This document shows positions 17,291 to 27,744 of a stretch of DNA of 64,000 nucleotides, piece after piece (positions within the stretch are counted from its first letter, which is position 1; each line of letters opens with the position of its first letter). The DNA is taken from contig JAJYLW010000005.1 of assembly GCA_021787475.1 (NCBI GenBank), positions 1 to 64,000 of the forward strand, in the 5' to 3' direction. This DNA is from Actinomycetes bacterium (lineage in GTDB: Bacteria; Actinomycetota; Thermoleophilia; BMS3ABIN01). Below the pieces are notes generated by a model, which was given only the letters and a program-made list of their open reading frames with translations, was not told where the DNA came from and did no database searches. A program made the translations under genes and the position numbers.

Positions 17291-17761
17291 TCACCCGCTT
17301 GATTTGGAGCCGTTTTTAAGCCGCCGCGTCTCCTGAAACAGCACCTCGCCGGCGCGATTGAGATATCCGCGGATCAGCTCCAGCTCCGTCTGGGTGTACT
17401 GTGACTCCAGCTCCGCCATTGCCCGAGCAAGCGGCTCGAAAAGCTTTATTACCTTTTTGCAGTTCTTGGGAATGATTTCCACGGTGACACGGCGCCGGTC
17501 ATTGGGATCAGGCAACCGCCGGACGTATCCGGCTTTTTCCAGCCGGTCGACGGCGGCGGTCATCGCCCCGGTGGTCAGACCAGTCAATTCCGCCAGCTCG
17601 CCGGCGGTTTTGGGACTGCCCATCAGAAACAACAGGGTCTTGTGGTCGGTTGGGTTTAACCTCAGGCGATCGGCCACCGCCTGGTGGAACATGATCGTGC
17701 GCGTGCTGGCCGCCGGCCCGATGCTAAGATCTTTAAAAGGAGGCTTGTCCTGGCTTGACAT
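17291..17761 (-). CDS. MarR-family regulator
   Basis: 156 aa. The winged-helix core is clear (SPKTAGELAELTGLTTGAMTAAVDRLEKAGYVRR), with the wing DPNDRRRVTVE and C-terminal dimerisation helices. It is divergent from an ABC exporter operon starting at 17852, with 90 bp between. A 20-bp perfect palindrome at 17782-17801 in that gap is the obvious operator, so it probably represses itself and the exporter until a ligand binds. Confidence 0.92.
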   Translation of the reverse strand: MSSQDKPPFKDLSIGPAASTRTIMFHQAVADRLRLNPTDHKTLLFLMGSPKTAGELAELTGLTTGAMTAAVDRLEKAGYVRRLPDPNDRRRVTVEIIPKNCKKVIKLFEPLARAMAELESQYTQTELELIRGYLNRAGEVLFQETRRLKNGSKSSG

Positions 17762-17781
17762 TATTTAAAAGATCAACTATC

Positions 17782-17801
17782 TTAATTATTTAAATAATTA
17801 A
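17782..17801. promoter_or_regulatory. 20-bp palindromic operator, MarR/ABC divergent region
   Basis: TTAATTATTTAAATAATTAA is a perfect palindrome between the divergent MarR gene and the ABC exporter. Its position and symmetry suit a MarR dimer site. Confidence 0.65.
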
Positions 17802-17851
17802 CAATTGTATTTCTCAATAATTATTATAAATATTCTATAGCAGTATAGCAG

Positions 17852-18849
<998 letters not shown>

Positions 18850-18853
<4 letters not shown>

Positions 18854-19611
18854 AGCCGCTCAGGGATATCGCCCTGCTTTACCGGCGCAGCTTTATTCAG
18901 ACCTTCCGGGTGCCGGTGTGGCTAGTGATCAGTTTTTCGACGCCGCTGCTTTACCTGGCTCTGTTTACGCCCCTACTTAAACCGATTGCGGGCGGGCCGG
19001 GCTTCCCTAACGGGAACGTCCTCGACGTGTTCCTGCCCGGCATTCTGGCGCTGATGGCCTTTATGAGCGGCGCCAGCGCCGGCTTTTCCACGATCTTCGA
19101 GCTACAGGCCGGCTACACCGAGCGGATCCGGGTGACGCCGGCGAGCCGCCTGGCGCTGCTCATCGGCCCCATCCTGTCGAGCCTGACGTGGACTTCTTTC
19201 TTTATTACCATGATCATCATCGTAGCGGTGCCCTTCGGTTTTCATATTCACATCGCCGGTCTGCTGATCGCGTACGTCTTGCTGGCGCTCCTGATGGTGC
19301 TGTTTGCTTCCTTTTCCATCGCCGTAGCACTGCTCACCAAGGAGATCAACAGCTTCGCCGCGGTGGTCAACGGCATTAACCTGCCCCTGCTACTGCTGGC
19401 GGGCATCATGCTGCCCCTGGAACTTGGCCCCTCCTGGATGCGCGCGATCGGCCACTTTAATCCCATGTATTATGTCGTGGAGGCCGACCGGCTCCTGGCC
19501 GCCGGCCAGCTGTGGAACGCCACGATCGCGGAGGGCTTCCTGGTGATGGCGCCGCTGGCAGGGGTGGCGGTCGTCTGGGCCACATGGGTTTACCGCCGGG
19601 CCATCGCCTGA
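18850..19611 (+). CDS. ABC-2 type permease (DrrB-like)
   Basis: 253 aa with six hydrophobic segments, an ABC-2 exporter membrane subunit. It begins within the stop of the ATPase gene (ATGA overlap). The segment GYTERIRVTPASR is typical of DrrB-like permeases. It partners the upstream ATPase. Confidence 0.92.
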
Positions 19612-19674
19612 CCCCACGGCCCTTTCCTTCGGTTTCGCCGCGAATTACCTACCGGGATAAGCTCTTAGTGCACT

Positions 19675-20322
19675 TCAGGTTTGGCCTGTTTGCGGCGCCA
19701 GGCCGCGGATGAGCGTTCGCACAATCGCCGGCAGGGATTGGCCGGCGCCGGGCTTGCCGGCGCCCATCTGGCTGTGCATCGCCAGCATGAAAGTCGAGCC
19801 GAGCAGGAGCGTGGCGACGGCGCCCGCATCGGCGTCAGGGTCAATCCGGCCCAGCTGCTGCTCCTCCCTCAGGTAACTGACAATCGGCCGTCTTACCTGG
19901 CGGGGGCCGAATGGTTCCCGGTGGATTGCGCCGATGAATTTCCGGAACAGGTCCGGATCTGTATGAAGCTCTGTCGCCAGCGGCAGCATCTCCCGGTGCA
20001 TTTTGAGGACGCCGCGGCAAAATGCCGTTAAGTTCTCCTCGATCGTGGCCGCGCCCGGCGGCGGCAGGATCTCGTCAATCCGGGCGGCGAGGAGGCTATG
20101 GCGCCGGGCCAGCGCCGCGGCCAGCAGGTCATTCTTGCTGGCGAAATAATTATAGAGAACGCCGCCAGAGACGTCGGCTGCTCTGGCGATGTCACGGGCA
20201 GTAATTGAGACCAAAGGGCGCTCCTGGATCAGCTGCTCCGCGGCCCCGACGAGCCGGCTGCGCAGGGCCGCGCCCTTATCGCCATTTTCTGCGCCTCTTT
20301 CATTTTGGGGGCTAGGTGACAT
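19675..20322 (-). CDS. TetR-family regulator
   Basis: 215 aa from the ATG at 20322. The N-terminal helix-turn-helix is typical (ITARDIARAADVSGGVLYNYFASKNDLLAAAL), followed by a helical ligand domain. It overlaps the end of the upstream ABC permease gene by 11 nt, so it is the third gene of a minus-strand exporter operon. The 34-bp double palindrome upstream of that operon (22014-22047) is the likely binding site. The frame is open upstream to 20490, but that part shadows the permease gene. Confidence 0.9.
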   Translation of the reverse strand: MSPSPQNERGAENGDKGAALRSRLVGAAEQLIQERPLVSITARDIARAADVSGGVLYNYFASKNDLLAAALARRHSLLAARIDEILPPPGAATIEENLTAFCRGVLKMHREMLPLATELHTDPDLFRKFIGAIHREPFGPRQVRRPIVSYLREEQQLGRIDPDADAGAVATLLLGSTFMLAMHSQMGAGKPGAGQSLPAIVRTLIRGLAPQTGQT

Positions 20323-21052
20323 CGCGCAGTATGGTAACCGAAACGGCAAGAACAATAAACAGGACCGCATATGCAGCCAGCACCAGACCGCCTTGCCATT
20401 GGGAAAGGCCGCCGCCGGCACCATCCATCGAAGGCGTGTTTGCCAGCGCTGCCCCGCTCCTGTATGGCAGCCACCTGCCGGCGCCGCCAAGGAGCTGGCC
20501 GGCGATGCCTTCCAGAAGCGCGATCCAGGCCAGCGCCGCGACGATGGCGCCGGTCAGATTGCGGATCAGGGCGCCGACGCCGACGCCAATCGCGCCAAAC
20601 ATGGCATTCCAGGCAATGCCTCCCAAGACCGTGCGCCAGATCTCGGTGCTGCCAAGATCAAACGAACCTCCCCTGGCCGCCAGCCAGATCGTGGTGGTGA
20701 TGATTGCCGTTGCCGCGCTCAGGATGCCGAACCCCAGCCCCGCCACAAAATAAACCGCGGTTTTGGCCGCGATGACGCGGCCCCGCCTTGGTTCTGAAAG
20801 AAAAGTGTCTATGATCGTCCGGTGCCGGTATTCGCCGGCCACCGCCACAATGCCAAGCACGAGCGTAAACAGGGAAATCAAGCCGATGTGCCCAAGCCCC
20901 TTGACGGCGACGCCGCTCAGCTGAGCGGTCGGCACCCGCGCCACAGCGCCGCTGATGCCGGCGATGACCATCACCTGGGCGGCGGCGAGCAGCATCCAGC
21001 CGCTGCGGACTGTGCGCAGCTTGAGAAACTCATTGCCAATTAATTTATTCAT
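20312..21052 (-). CDS. ABC-2 type permease
   Basis: 246 aa with six predicted membrane helices (for example LISLFTLVLGIVAVAGEYRH and the C-terminal VLAAYAVLFIVLAVSVTIL). It is the membrane subunit for the ATPase encoded immediately upstream, whose gene it overlaps by 8 nt. The GEYRHRTI motif is common in bacitracin/lantibiotic-type ABC-2 permeases. Substrate unknown. Confidence 0.9.
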   Translation of the reverse strand: MNKLIGNEFLKLRTVRSGWMLLAAAQVMVIAGISGAVARVPTAQLSGVAVKGLGHIGLISLFTLVLGIVAVAGEYRHRTIIDTFLSEPRRGRVIAAKTAVYFVAGLGFGILSAATAIITTTIWLAARGGSFDLGSTEIWRTVLGGIAWNAMFGAIGVGVGALIRNLTGAIVAALAWIALLEGIAGQLLGGAGRWLPYRSGAALANTPSMDGAGGGLSQWQGGLVLAAYAVLFIVLAVSVTILRDVT

Positions 21053-21980
21053 GATATGCCCCCATTCCCGCCGCCGCCGGGCCGGTTGCGGCCGTTGATT
21101 CTACGTCAGAGCTTGTCAGTTTCAGGAAAGCCCGTTCAAGCGAAGCGCCGGCGCCGGCAAGACCGGAGAGGGGGATGCCGGCGGCGGCCGCCGCCTCTCC
21201 CACTTCCTCCGCCGTGGCGCCGAAAATGTTGAGGGCGGAGTCTCCGGAAATCTCGACGCGAAAACTGCGGCCGGCCAGCAGGCCGGCCAATTCTTGCGGC
21301 CGGGACGTGCGCGCCACCACCGGGCCGGCGGCAAGGCCTGCGAGCGGCCCGCTGTAGCGGAGCCGGCCCTTGTTTATAATGATGACATCGTCGACAGTCT
21401 GCGCCACCTCGCTAAGCACGTGGCTGGAAACAAGAACTGTCCGCCCCTCGGCGGCCAGGCCGCGCAGCAGTTTGCGCAACCAGGCCATTCCCTCCGGGTC
21501 AAGCCCGTTAGCGGGTTCATCCAGCACCAGCACCTCTGGATCGCCTAGCAGAGCCGCCGCGAGGCCAAGCCGCTGGCGCATCCCCATTGAAAATCCGCCA
21601 ATGCGGCGGCGTACGGCGTCCTTTAAACCCACCTGCTCCAGCACCTCACCGACGCGTCCGGGGGCGAGCCCTGCCGCTCCGGCCAGGATGCGGAGATGAT
21701 CGCCGGCACGGCGGCCCGGATGGACACCGGTAGTCTCAAGCACAGCACCCAATACCCGGCGCGGCTGGGGCAACTCCCGGTAGTGGCGGCCGCCCACAAG
21801 CGCTTCGCCGCTGCTTGGCTCGACCAGCCCCAGCAGCATCTTAAGCGTCGTCGTCTTGCCAGCGCCGTTGGGGCCGAGAAAGCCGGTGATCTTCCCCGCC
21901 GGCGCCGTAAAGGACAGATCCTCGACTGCGTGGACGCCGCCAAAGCGCTTCGTCAGCACTTGCGCTGATAGCTCAGTCAT
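21045..21980 (-). CDS. ABC transporter ATP-binding protein (BcrA-like)
   Basis: 311 aa from the ATG at 21980, with AAAGG 9 nt upstream; the frame is open to 22037 but that part lies over the operator. Walker A GPNGAGKTTT, signature SMGMRQRLGLAAALLG and Walker B VLVLDEPANGLD are intact. It is first in the operon ATPase-permease-TetR. Its promoter region carries the 34-bp double palindrome. Confidence 0.94.
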   Translation of the reverse strand: MTELSAQVLTKRFGGVHAVEDLSFTAPAGKITGFLGPNGAGKTTTLKMLLGLVEPSSGEALVGGRHYRELPQPRRVLGAVLETTGVHPGRRAGDHLRILAGAAGLAPGRVGEVLEQVGLKDAVRRRIGGFSMGMRQRLGLAAALLGDPEVLVLDEPANGLDPEGMAWLRKLLRGLAAEGRTVLVSSHVLSEVAQTVDDVIIINKGRLRYSGPLAGLAAGPVVARTSRPQELAGLLAGRSFRVEISGDSALNIFGATAEEVGEAAAAAGIPLSGLAGAGASLERAFLKLTSSDVESTAATGPAAAGMGAYHE

Positions 21981-22013
21981 ACTGTTTGACCTTTCTTTAA
22001 TGTTGCCATGGCA

Positions 22014-22047
22014 ATATGAACACGTGTTCATGAACACGTGTTCATAT
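22014..22047. promoter_or_regulatory. 34-bp double palindrome (two GAACACGTGTTC sites)
   Basis: Two perfect 12-bp palindromes GAACACGTGTTC, at 22018-22029 and 22032-22043, are spaced 14 bp centre to centre, and the whole 34 bp is itself a perfect palindrome. It lies 34 bp upstream of the ABC ATPase start. This suits cooperative binding of two TetR dimers, the regulator being the last gene of the operon. Confidence 0.8.
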
Positions 22048-22112
22048 TAACCAATCCTTTTCAGCTAGTCAAGACTGATTGCAATCCGCCGATAATGAAT
22101 GTTAGTATTATT

Positions 22113-22127
22113 TGATAATAACTATCA
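22113..22127. promoter_or_regulatory. TGATA-N5-TATCA inverted repeat upstream of MFS gene
   Basis: A 5-bp-arm inverted repeat, 17 bp before the MFS start. It is a possible operator for the TetR regulator encoded just downstream of the transporter. Weak. Confidence 0.35.
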
Positions 22128-22143
22128 TTTAAGAGCAAATGTC

Positions 22144-23694
22144 ATGAATTTTGTGGATACTTCTTCCAACCGAAAATGGTGGGCTCTGGGCGCGCTCACC
22201 CTGGGAGTGCTGGCCATTGGCCTGGACGCTACCGTCCTCAGCGTCGCCCTGCCGACCCTGGCGGTGGATCTTAACGCTTCGACTTCCAGCCTGCAGTGGT
22301 TCGTCTCTTCCTATACGCTCTTTCTAGCAATCGGCATGCTCCCGGGCGGACTGATGGGAGACAGGTTCGGCCGCAAGAAAGTGCTGCTGATGGCGCTTGC
22401 CCTGTTCGCCGCAGGCTCCGTTGCCTGTGCTTACTCGCCTTCCGCCGGCGCGTTCATTGCCGCCCGGTCAGTTTTGGGGCTTAGCGCCGCCTTTGTCGTG
22501 CCATTGTCGCTTTCAGTCCTGACTGTGCTCTTCTCCAAAGAGGAGCGGCCGCGAGCGGTGGGCGTCTGGGCGGCAGCCAACTTTCTGGCACTGCCGGTCG
22601 GGCCGATCCTCGGCGGCTGGCTGCTCTCCAATTTCTGGTGGGGCTGGGTTTTTCTGATGAACCTGCCGGTGGTGGCGGTGGGAATGATCGCCGTGGTGTT
22701 GCTGGTGCCCGAGTCCCGCAGCAGCGAAAAGCCCGGGCTCGATCCGGCGAGCCTGCTCTCATCTGTAGCGGGACTGGCTCTGCTGACCTATGGTTTTATC
22801 GAGGCAGGCCAAAATGGCTGGCTGACTGCCGCGGCGATGGTTTCCATAATTTTGGGAACGCTGGTGCTGGTGGGCTTCGCACTCAGACAGGAGCAGCTTA
22901 GCCGCAAACCCGGCGGCCAGCCGCTGGTGGATCCGGAGTTGTTCAAGTCGCGAGGGTTTACCTGGGGGACAATTCTTGCCGGCATTCTCCTGTTCACATT
23001 TTTTGGCATCCTCTTTATCGGGCCACAGTATTTCCAGGCGATACTGGCAACGGACGCAATGGGCAGCGGCCTCAGGCTATTGCCGTTGATGGGAGGGCTG
23101 CTGCTGGGCGCCACCCAGGCCGACAGGATTTCTGCCCGCGCAGGCGCCAAGGTCACCGCGGCCGTGGGATTCTTCCTGTTGGCCGCTGGCCTGGCGGCAG
23201 GGGCGTTAACCAGCGTTGCCAGTGGTGATGGCTTCATTGCCGCCTGGACCGCTGTTTGTGGCGCCGGCGCCGGCCTGGCGCTGGCCACGGCAGCTTCGGC
23301 GGTGCTGGTCGAGCTTCCGGAGGAAGAAGCCGGTGTCGGATCAGCAGTGTTTCAGGCGGTGCAAAAAACGGGCGCGCCTTTGGCGGCCGCCATTCTCGGC
23401 GGCGTCCTTAACTCTGTTTATCAGGGGCGGCTGGATCTGGCCAAGCTTCCGCCCCAGACGGCCACCGCGGTGAAGGAAAGCGTCTTCGCCGGGGAAAAGG
23501 TAGCGGCAAAGCTTGGTTCCATGCCGCTGCTGGAATCTGTCAAGGAAGCCTTCGTCCACGGCGTTGACATCATGCTCCTGACGAGCTCCATTCTTGCCGC
23601 TTTGGGCGTCATCCTGACATTGATCTTCATGCCGCGGCGCGTTGCCGGGAAAAACAGTCATGCGGCAGATCAATCCACTCAATCGCAGGTTTGA
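22144..23694 (+). CDS. MFS drug exporter, DHA2 (14-TMS, EmrB/QacA) family
   Basis: 516 aa from ATG 22144; the first 15 codons of the longer frame are unlikely to be used. Motif A GDRFGRKKVL between helices 2 and 3 and the early D-A-T-V-L-S-V-A-L-P-T-L segment are typical of the DHA2 proton antiporters. Hydrophobicity supports 14 segments. It is followed 4 nt later by a TetR gene on the same strand that probably controls it. Predicted multidrug or biocide efflux across the inner membrane. Confidence 0.94.
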   Translation: MNFVDTSSNRKWWALGALTLGVLAIGLDATVLSVALPTLAVDLNASTSSLQWFVSSYTLFLAIGMLPGGLMGDRFGRKKVLLMALALFAAGSVACAYSPSAGAFIAARSVLGLSAAFVVPLSLSVLTVLFSKEERPRAVGVWAAANFLALPVGPILGGWLLSNFWWGWVFLMNLPVVAVGMIAVVLLVPESRSSEKPGLDPASLLSSVAGLALLTYGFIEAGQNGWLTAAAMVSIILGTLVLVGFALRQEQLSRKPGGQPLVDPELFKSRGFTWGTILAGILLFTFFGILFIGPQYFQAILATDAMGSGLRLLPLMGGLLLGATQADRISARAGAKVTAAVGFFLLAAGLAAGALTSVASGDGFIAAWTAVCGAGAGLALATAASAVLVELPEEEAGVGSAVFQAVQKTGAPLAAAILGGVLNSVYQGRLDLAKLPPQTATAVKESVFAGEKVAAKLGSMPLLESVKEAFVHGVDIMLLTSSILAALGVILTLIFMPRRVAGKNSHAADQSTQSQV

Positions 23695-23698
23695 CAAA

Positions 23699-24295
23699 AT
23701 GACATTTAATGCTGACAAGCCCGGATTGCGCCAGCGCAAAAAGGCAAAAACACGGGCGACAATCCAAAAGCATGCGCTCGGGCTTTTTCGCAAGCAGGGA
23801 TACGACGCCACCACGGTGGAGCAGATCGCGGCCGCGGCCGAAGTTTCGCCCAGCACTTTCTTCCGCTACTTTCCCGCCAAGGAAGATGTGGTGACCTGGG
23901 ATGAGTTTGACCCGCTTATCATCGCGGCGTTCAAGTCCCAACCGGCAGGCATGAACCCGATTGAGGCGCTCAGAAATGCGATGAAATCCGTGTTCGGCTC
24001 TTTTGGCGAGAAGAGAATAACAGAGCAAAAGGAGAGGCTCGCCTTGATTCTGTCGGTGCCTGCCCTCAAGTCGCGCTTGCTTGATCAGTTTTTCGGCTTG
24101 GTTCAACTGGTCGCCGGCATTTTCGCCGATCGGACCGGGCATGATGGCAATGATGTGAAAGTGTTAAATCTGGCCGGCGCGCTGGTCGGCGTGATGATGG
24201 CGGCCATGTTAACCATGGACAAGAACCCTGATGCAGATTTCCTTGCCCTGATCGACGCCAGCCTGGCGCATCTGGAAGACGGGCTGCCGCAGTAA
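23699..24295 (+). CDS. TetR-family regulator
   Basis: 198 aa from the ATG at 23699, directly after the MFS stop. The longer frame (23642) would overlap the transporter. Typical TetR N-terminus: RATIQKHALGLFRKQGYDATTVEQIAAAA, with helix 3 VSPSTFFRYFPAKEDVV. Its partner is likely the upstream MFS exporter. A hairpin terminator follows at 24370. Confidence 0.9.
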   Translation: MTFNADKPGLRQRKKAKTRATIQKHALGLFRKQGYDATTVEQIAAAAEVSPSTFFRYFPAKEDVVTWDEFDPLIIAAFKSQPAGMNPIEALRNAMKSVFGSFGEKRITEQKERLALILSVPALKSRLLDQFFGLVQLVAGIFADRTGHDGNDVKVLNLAGALVGVMMAAMLTMDKNPDADFLALIDASLAHLEDGLPQ

Positions 24296-24369
24296 CTACC
24301 CATTGACCGCGCCGCCCAGGCAGGGCAACCAAACAATCCGTTGAGGGGGGCCTAAACCTGGCTTATTGG

Positions 24370-24401
24370 CAGAAGGCGCAGCATTGCGCTTCTGACTTTT
24401 T
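24370..24401 (+). terminator. intrinsic terminator after TetR gene
   Basis: CAGAAG-G-CGCA / TGCG-CTTCTG stem with a GCAT loop and one bulge, followed by GACTTTTT. It lies 75 bp after the tetR stop, facing the converging ferredoxin gene. Confidence 0.75.
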
Positions 24402-24427
24402 AGCTGAGAGTTGCTGTTTGCGAGCCG

Positions 24428-24823
24428 CTACTTGCCCTGCGCTTCCTGGGCGGCCTTCAGTTTGGCAAGGGCCTCGTGCCTGTTCTCCAGCAGTTCCGCC
24501 TTTAGCGCCGCCGGGTCCTGGTTTGCCAGGCGGGCAACCACGCGGCCGCCAGCGAAATGCTCGCTGACGATCTCGGGCACATCCTCCACCTGCACGCCCG
24601 AATACCACACCCCTTCCGGATATACAACCATGTTCGGACCGCGGGTGCAGAGCCCGAGCGAGCCGCAGTTGGTTACCTGGACCTTCTCCGCCAGGCCCGC
24701 CTTGCCGAGCTCCGCCCGCAGCGCCTCCAGGACTTTCTGACCGCCGCGGTTTGAGCAGCTGGGCGCTTCCGGGTCCGGCTTTACTTGCGTGCAGACATAT
24801 GCATGATATCTGAATGGCTCCAT
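24428..24823 (-). CDS. (2Fe-2S) ferredoxin, thioredoxin-like fold
   Basis: 131 aa from the ATG at 24823, with AAGGAG 6 nt upstream. It has the pattern of thioredoxin-like [2Fe-2S] ferredoxins: YVCTQ..., CSNRGG, then NCGSLGLCTRGPNMVVYPEGVWY. The four ligands are probably the Cys in VCT, that in SCSNRGG, and those in TNCGSLGLC. An extra helical tail (~35 residues) follows. Such proteins act as stand-alone electron carriers or hydrogenase-linked subunits. No partner is adjacent. Confidence 0.9.
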   Translation of the reverse strand: MEPFRYHAYVCTQVKPDPEAPSCSNRGGQKVLEALRAELGKAGLAEKVQVTNCGSLGLCTRGPNMVVYPEGVWYSGVQVEDVPEIVSEHFAGGRVVARLANQDPAALKAELLENRHEALAKLKAAQEAQGK

Positions 24824-25098
24824 TCTAATCTCCTTGTTTCGAGAACCCTTTGTCCGTAGATAATCAATCCTTATCATACTTGCGTAAAAAAAGGGAGGCA
24901 TTTGGCTGCGCTTGATGAAACAATACTCGCCGCCAATGGTTTTGTTAACCGCGGGTAAGGGAATCCCGGAGCCGGGAATAATGGTTCTGGCCGGCGGAAT
25001 ATGATTCTGGCACGGGGCGGCGGCTTTTTGTTAAAATCCCCAAAGCAGCCTTGGCCTCGTTTCCGAGCCGGGGCAAGGGCCGGAAAAGGTTTGCCTGC

Positions 25099-25710
25099 AT
25101 GCAATACATTGAAAAGCTGAGGTACTATTACAGCACCGAGGCGCGACGGCTGTTCAGCCCGGTCACAGCAGTCCTGGGCCGCGCCAGCATCTCTCCGAAC
25201 CTGTTGACATTTCTCGGGCTGGCCTTTACGCTGGCGGCGGCGGCGCTGGTCTGGTACGGGCATTTTGTCCCTGCGGCCGTCATCTTCACCGCCGGCAGCC
25301 TCTTTGACATGCTGGACGGCGCCGTGGCGCGCCTGTCACGGCGGGTAACGCCGATGGGCGCTTTCATCGATTCAACTTTCGACCGGATCGGCGAAGGCGT
25401 TGTTCTGACATCAATTGCGCTTGTTTCCGCCAGGGACGGGAATCTCTGGCTGGTGGCGGCGGCTTTTGCCACCATGATCGGCTCCTTCCTGGTGAGCTAC
25501 ACCCGGGCCCGGGCGGAGGCCTTGGGCATGGAATGCAAGGTAGGCCTGATGACCCGCCCGGAGCGGCTGGTGCTGCTGATCGCCGGGCTGGCGCTCCACC
25601 GATTTGGAGTCCTGCCGCCGGTGATGTATATTCTAGCGGTGCTGACAGCTGTGACCGTGCTGCAGCGCACCCTGCACGTTTGGCGGCAGTTCCGGGAAAG
25701 GGAAAAGTGA
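25099..25710 (+). CDS. CDP-alcohol phosphatidyltransferase, probable PI-phosphate synthase
   Basis: 203 aa, six membrane helices. The catalytic CDP-alcohol motif D-x2-D-G-x2-A-R-x8-G-x3-D-x3-D is complete (DMLDGAVAR...GAFIDSTFD). In actinobacteria, an enzyme of this family beside inositol-3-phosphate synthase joins CDP-diacylglycerol with inositol-3-phosphate to give PI-phosphate. The next gene, 86 bp on, is exactly that synthase, and a GT4 enzyme follows. The start ATG 25099 follows AAAGG. The specific substrate is inferred from context. Confidence 0.9.
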   Translation: MQYIEKLRYYYSTEARRLFSPVTAVLGRASISPNLLTFLGLAFTLAAAALVWYGHFVPAAVIFTAGSLFDMLDGAVARLSRRVTPMGAFIDSTFDRIGEGVVLTSIALVSARDGNLWLVAAAFATMIGSFLVSYTRARAEALGMECKVGLMTRPERLVLLIAGLALHRFGVLPPVMYILAVLTAVTVLQRTLHVWRQFREREK

Positions 25711-25795
25711 AAGCCTAAGCATTTCCCGGCCGGCGGGCGCCGCAAAATGCTGCAATTGAAAACCTTGCTTTTGATCCAGTGGAGGTAATGCGGCC

Positions 25796-26878
25796 TTGAG
25801 CAACGACGTCAGAGTTGCCATCATCGGCGTGGGCAACTGCGCCTCTTCCTTTGTCCAGGGAGTGCAATATTACAGGAACGCCAAGGGGACGGAAAGAGTG
25901 CCGGGGCTGATGCACGTCAATCTGGGCGGCTATCACGTCAAGGACATCAAATTCGTCGCCGCCATCGACGTCGTCGAGGGCAAGGTAGGCAAGGACCTTT
26001 CCGAGGCCATCTTCGCCCACCCCAATAACACGGTAAAGTTTTGTGACGTTCCCAAGACAGGGATCAAGGTTGCCCGCGGCATGACCCATGACGGCATTGG
26101 CAAGTACCTGTCCCAGATCGTCAAAAAGGCCCCCGGGCCCACCGATGACATAGTTGGCATCCTCAAATCAACCAAGACGGATGTCGTTGTCAGCTATCTG
26201 CCGGTTGGCAGCGAAGAAGCCACCAAGTGGTACACGGAGCAGATCCTGACGGCCGGCTGCGCCATGGTAAACTGCATCCCTGTCTTCATCGCTCGCGAAG
26301 GCTACTGGCAGGGCCGCTTCCGGGAGAAAGCGCTGCCGATCATCGGCGATGACATCAAGTCGCAGGTCGGCGCCACCATCATCCACCGCATTCTCGCCAG
26401 CCTGATGCAGGACCGCGGCGTCCGGCTGGAGCGGACGAGCCAGCTCAACGTTGGCGGCAACTCGGACTTCCTCAACATGCTTGAGCGCGAGCGCCTCGAG
26501 AGCAAGAAGATCTCAAAGACCAACGCCGTCACTTCGCTGCTCGATTTTGACATCGGCGCCGAAAACGTCCACATCGGCCCCAGCGACCATGTTGCCTGGC
26601 TGGATGACCGCAAGTGGGCGTACATCCGCCTGGAAGGGCGCTCCTTCGGAGATGTGCCGCTGAACATCGAGCTGAAGTTGGAAGTTGTCGACTCGCCCAA
26701 CTCGGCCGGCATCGTCATCGACGCCGTCCGCTGCGCCAAGCTGGCGCTCGACCGGGGTATCTCCGGCGCCCTCGAGGGTCCTTCTTCCTACTTCATGAAA
26801 TCGCCGCCGGTGCAGCACCCGGACGATGTCGCCCGCAACCTGACCGAGGAATTCATCGCGGCAGAGCCCAGGGCCTGA
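25796..26878 (+). CDS. ino1: inositol-3-phosphate synthase
   Basis: It converts glucose-6-phosphate to inositol-3-phosphate with NAD. 360 aa, the short actinobacterial/archaeal form. The N-terminal Rossmann motif [12 protein letters not shown] and the signatures [19 protein letters not shown] and [12 protein letters not shown] are present. The start is TTG at 25796, after GGAGG (about 25781). It supplies the substrate for the PI-phosphate synthase 86 bp upstream. Confidence 0.96.
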   Translation: MSNDVRVAIIGVGNCASSFVQGVQYYRNAKGTERVPGLMHVNLGGYHVKDIKFVAAIDVVEGKVGKDLSEAIFAHPNNTVKFCDVPKTGIKVARGMTHDGIGKYLSQIVKKAPGPTDDIVGILKSTKTDVVVSYLPVGSEEATKWYTEQILTAGCAMVNCIPVFIAREGYWQGRFREKALPIIGDDIKSQVGATIIHRILASLMQDRGVRLERTSQLNVGGNSDFLNMLERERLESKKISKTNAVTSLLDFDIGAENVHIGPSDHVAWLDDRKWAYIRLEGRSFGDVPLNIELKLEVVDSPNSAGIVIDAVRCAKLALDRGISGALEGPSSYFMKSPPVQHPDDVARNLTEEFIAAEPRA

Positions 26879-27107
26879 CGCCTCAAGCACCCCCGTCCGC
26901 ACCTCAACCCGCCTAAGCCTGACACGCCGGGCCGCGCCCGAAAAAGTTGCCGCTACCCGATTACCGGGCCACCGGGCAATCCAGAATATTAAATAACTCC
27001 TATCGACATTCATTATTTTAAATTATAATATTTGCACAAAGGAATAGCTGCATGCGGCGGCGTATACCTTGTAGTGGCATTTTGCCGGCAACCAAAAAGG
27101 AGCAAAG

Positions 27108-27590
27108 ATGTCTACCAAAAAGATCCTTTCCGTGATCATTCTGCTAATCGGGGTGGCGCTTATCATCGCCCCATTTGGGTACAAGATGTTTGACCGGGCT
27201 TCGGCCGGGGCCGACATGATGAAGGCTTTCGAGCCGGTGCTGACGCGGCCCAACGTCACCACTTTCCAGGGGCACATGCACACGTTTGCCGGAATGCAAT
27301 CCGACATGAAAAGGATGCTCCCTGCGCTGGCGCAGCAAATGCACGTCAGCCAGGACCAGTTGAGTCAAATGATCCAGCAGCAGTTCCCCGGGGTGGCAAA
27401 CGGGCTGGCGCGAATGGACATGATGGGGAAGGACTTTAATACCGTCATCACCGTCATGGACCAGAACGTGGATAACTTCCAGAAGGCGGACCAGCTGCCG
27501 ATGCGGGCGATGCCATGGTTCTTCATTATTGCCGGCGTTGTGCTGGTGTTGCTGTCGGGAACGCAGTTGCTGCTGCCGGAAAAAAAGTAG
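27108..27590 (+). CDS. small protein with two terminal membrane helices, unknown
   Basis: 160 aa; not recognised. It has a transmembrane helix at each end (about residues 5-24 and 133-152) and a Met/Gln-rich, helical extracytoplasmic middle. A strong ribosome site (AAAGGAG) precedes the ATG at 27108, and an intrinsic terminator follows 23 bp after the stop, so it is probably a single-gene transcript. Confidence 0.75.
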   Translation: MSTKKILSVIILLIGVALIIAPFGYKMFDRASAGADMMKAFEPVLTRPNVTTFQGHMHTFAGMQSDMKRMLPALAQQMHVSQDQLSQMIQQQFPGVANGLARMDMMGKDFNTVITVMDQNVDNFQKADQLPMRAMPWFFIIAGVVLVLLSGTQLLLPEKK

Positions 27591-27612
27591 CGGCGGCGTC
27601 CAAGCCATTTTG

Positions 27613-27640
27613 AAAAGGCGGCTTCCAGAGACCGCCTTTT
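27613..27640 (+). terminator. intrinsic terminator
   Basis: AAAAGGCGG ... CCGCCTTTT hairpin with a ~10-nt loop and T4 tract, 23 bp after the stop of the 160-aa membrane protein. The A-run also makes it bidirectional. Confidence 0.85.
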
Positions 27641-27744
27641 CACTTTATTTTGGCGGCATCGGCCGCCGTTGCCGGCTGGTTCAAATCCCGCATCTGGTTG
27701 AAAAAACGTTGCGACCCTTGCTGCTTTAAATTAACCTGTAGTGC

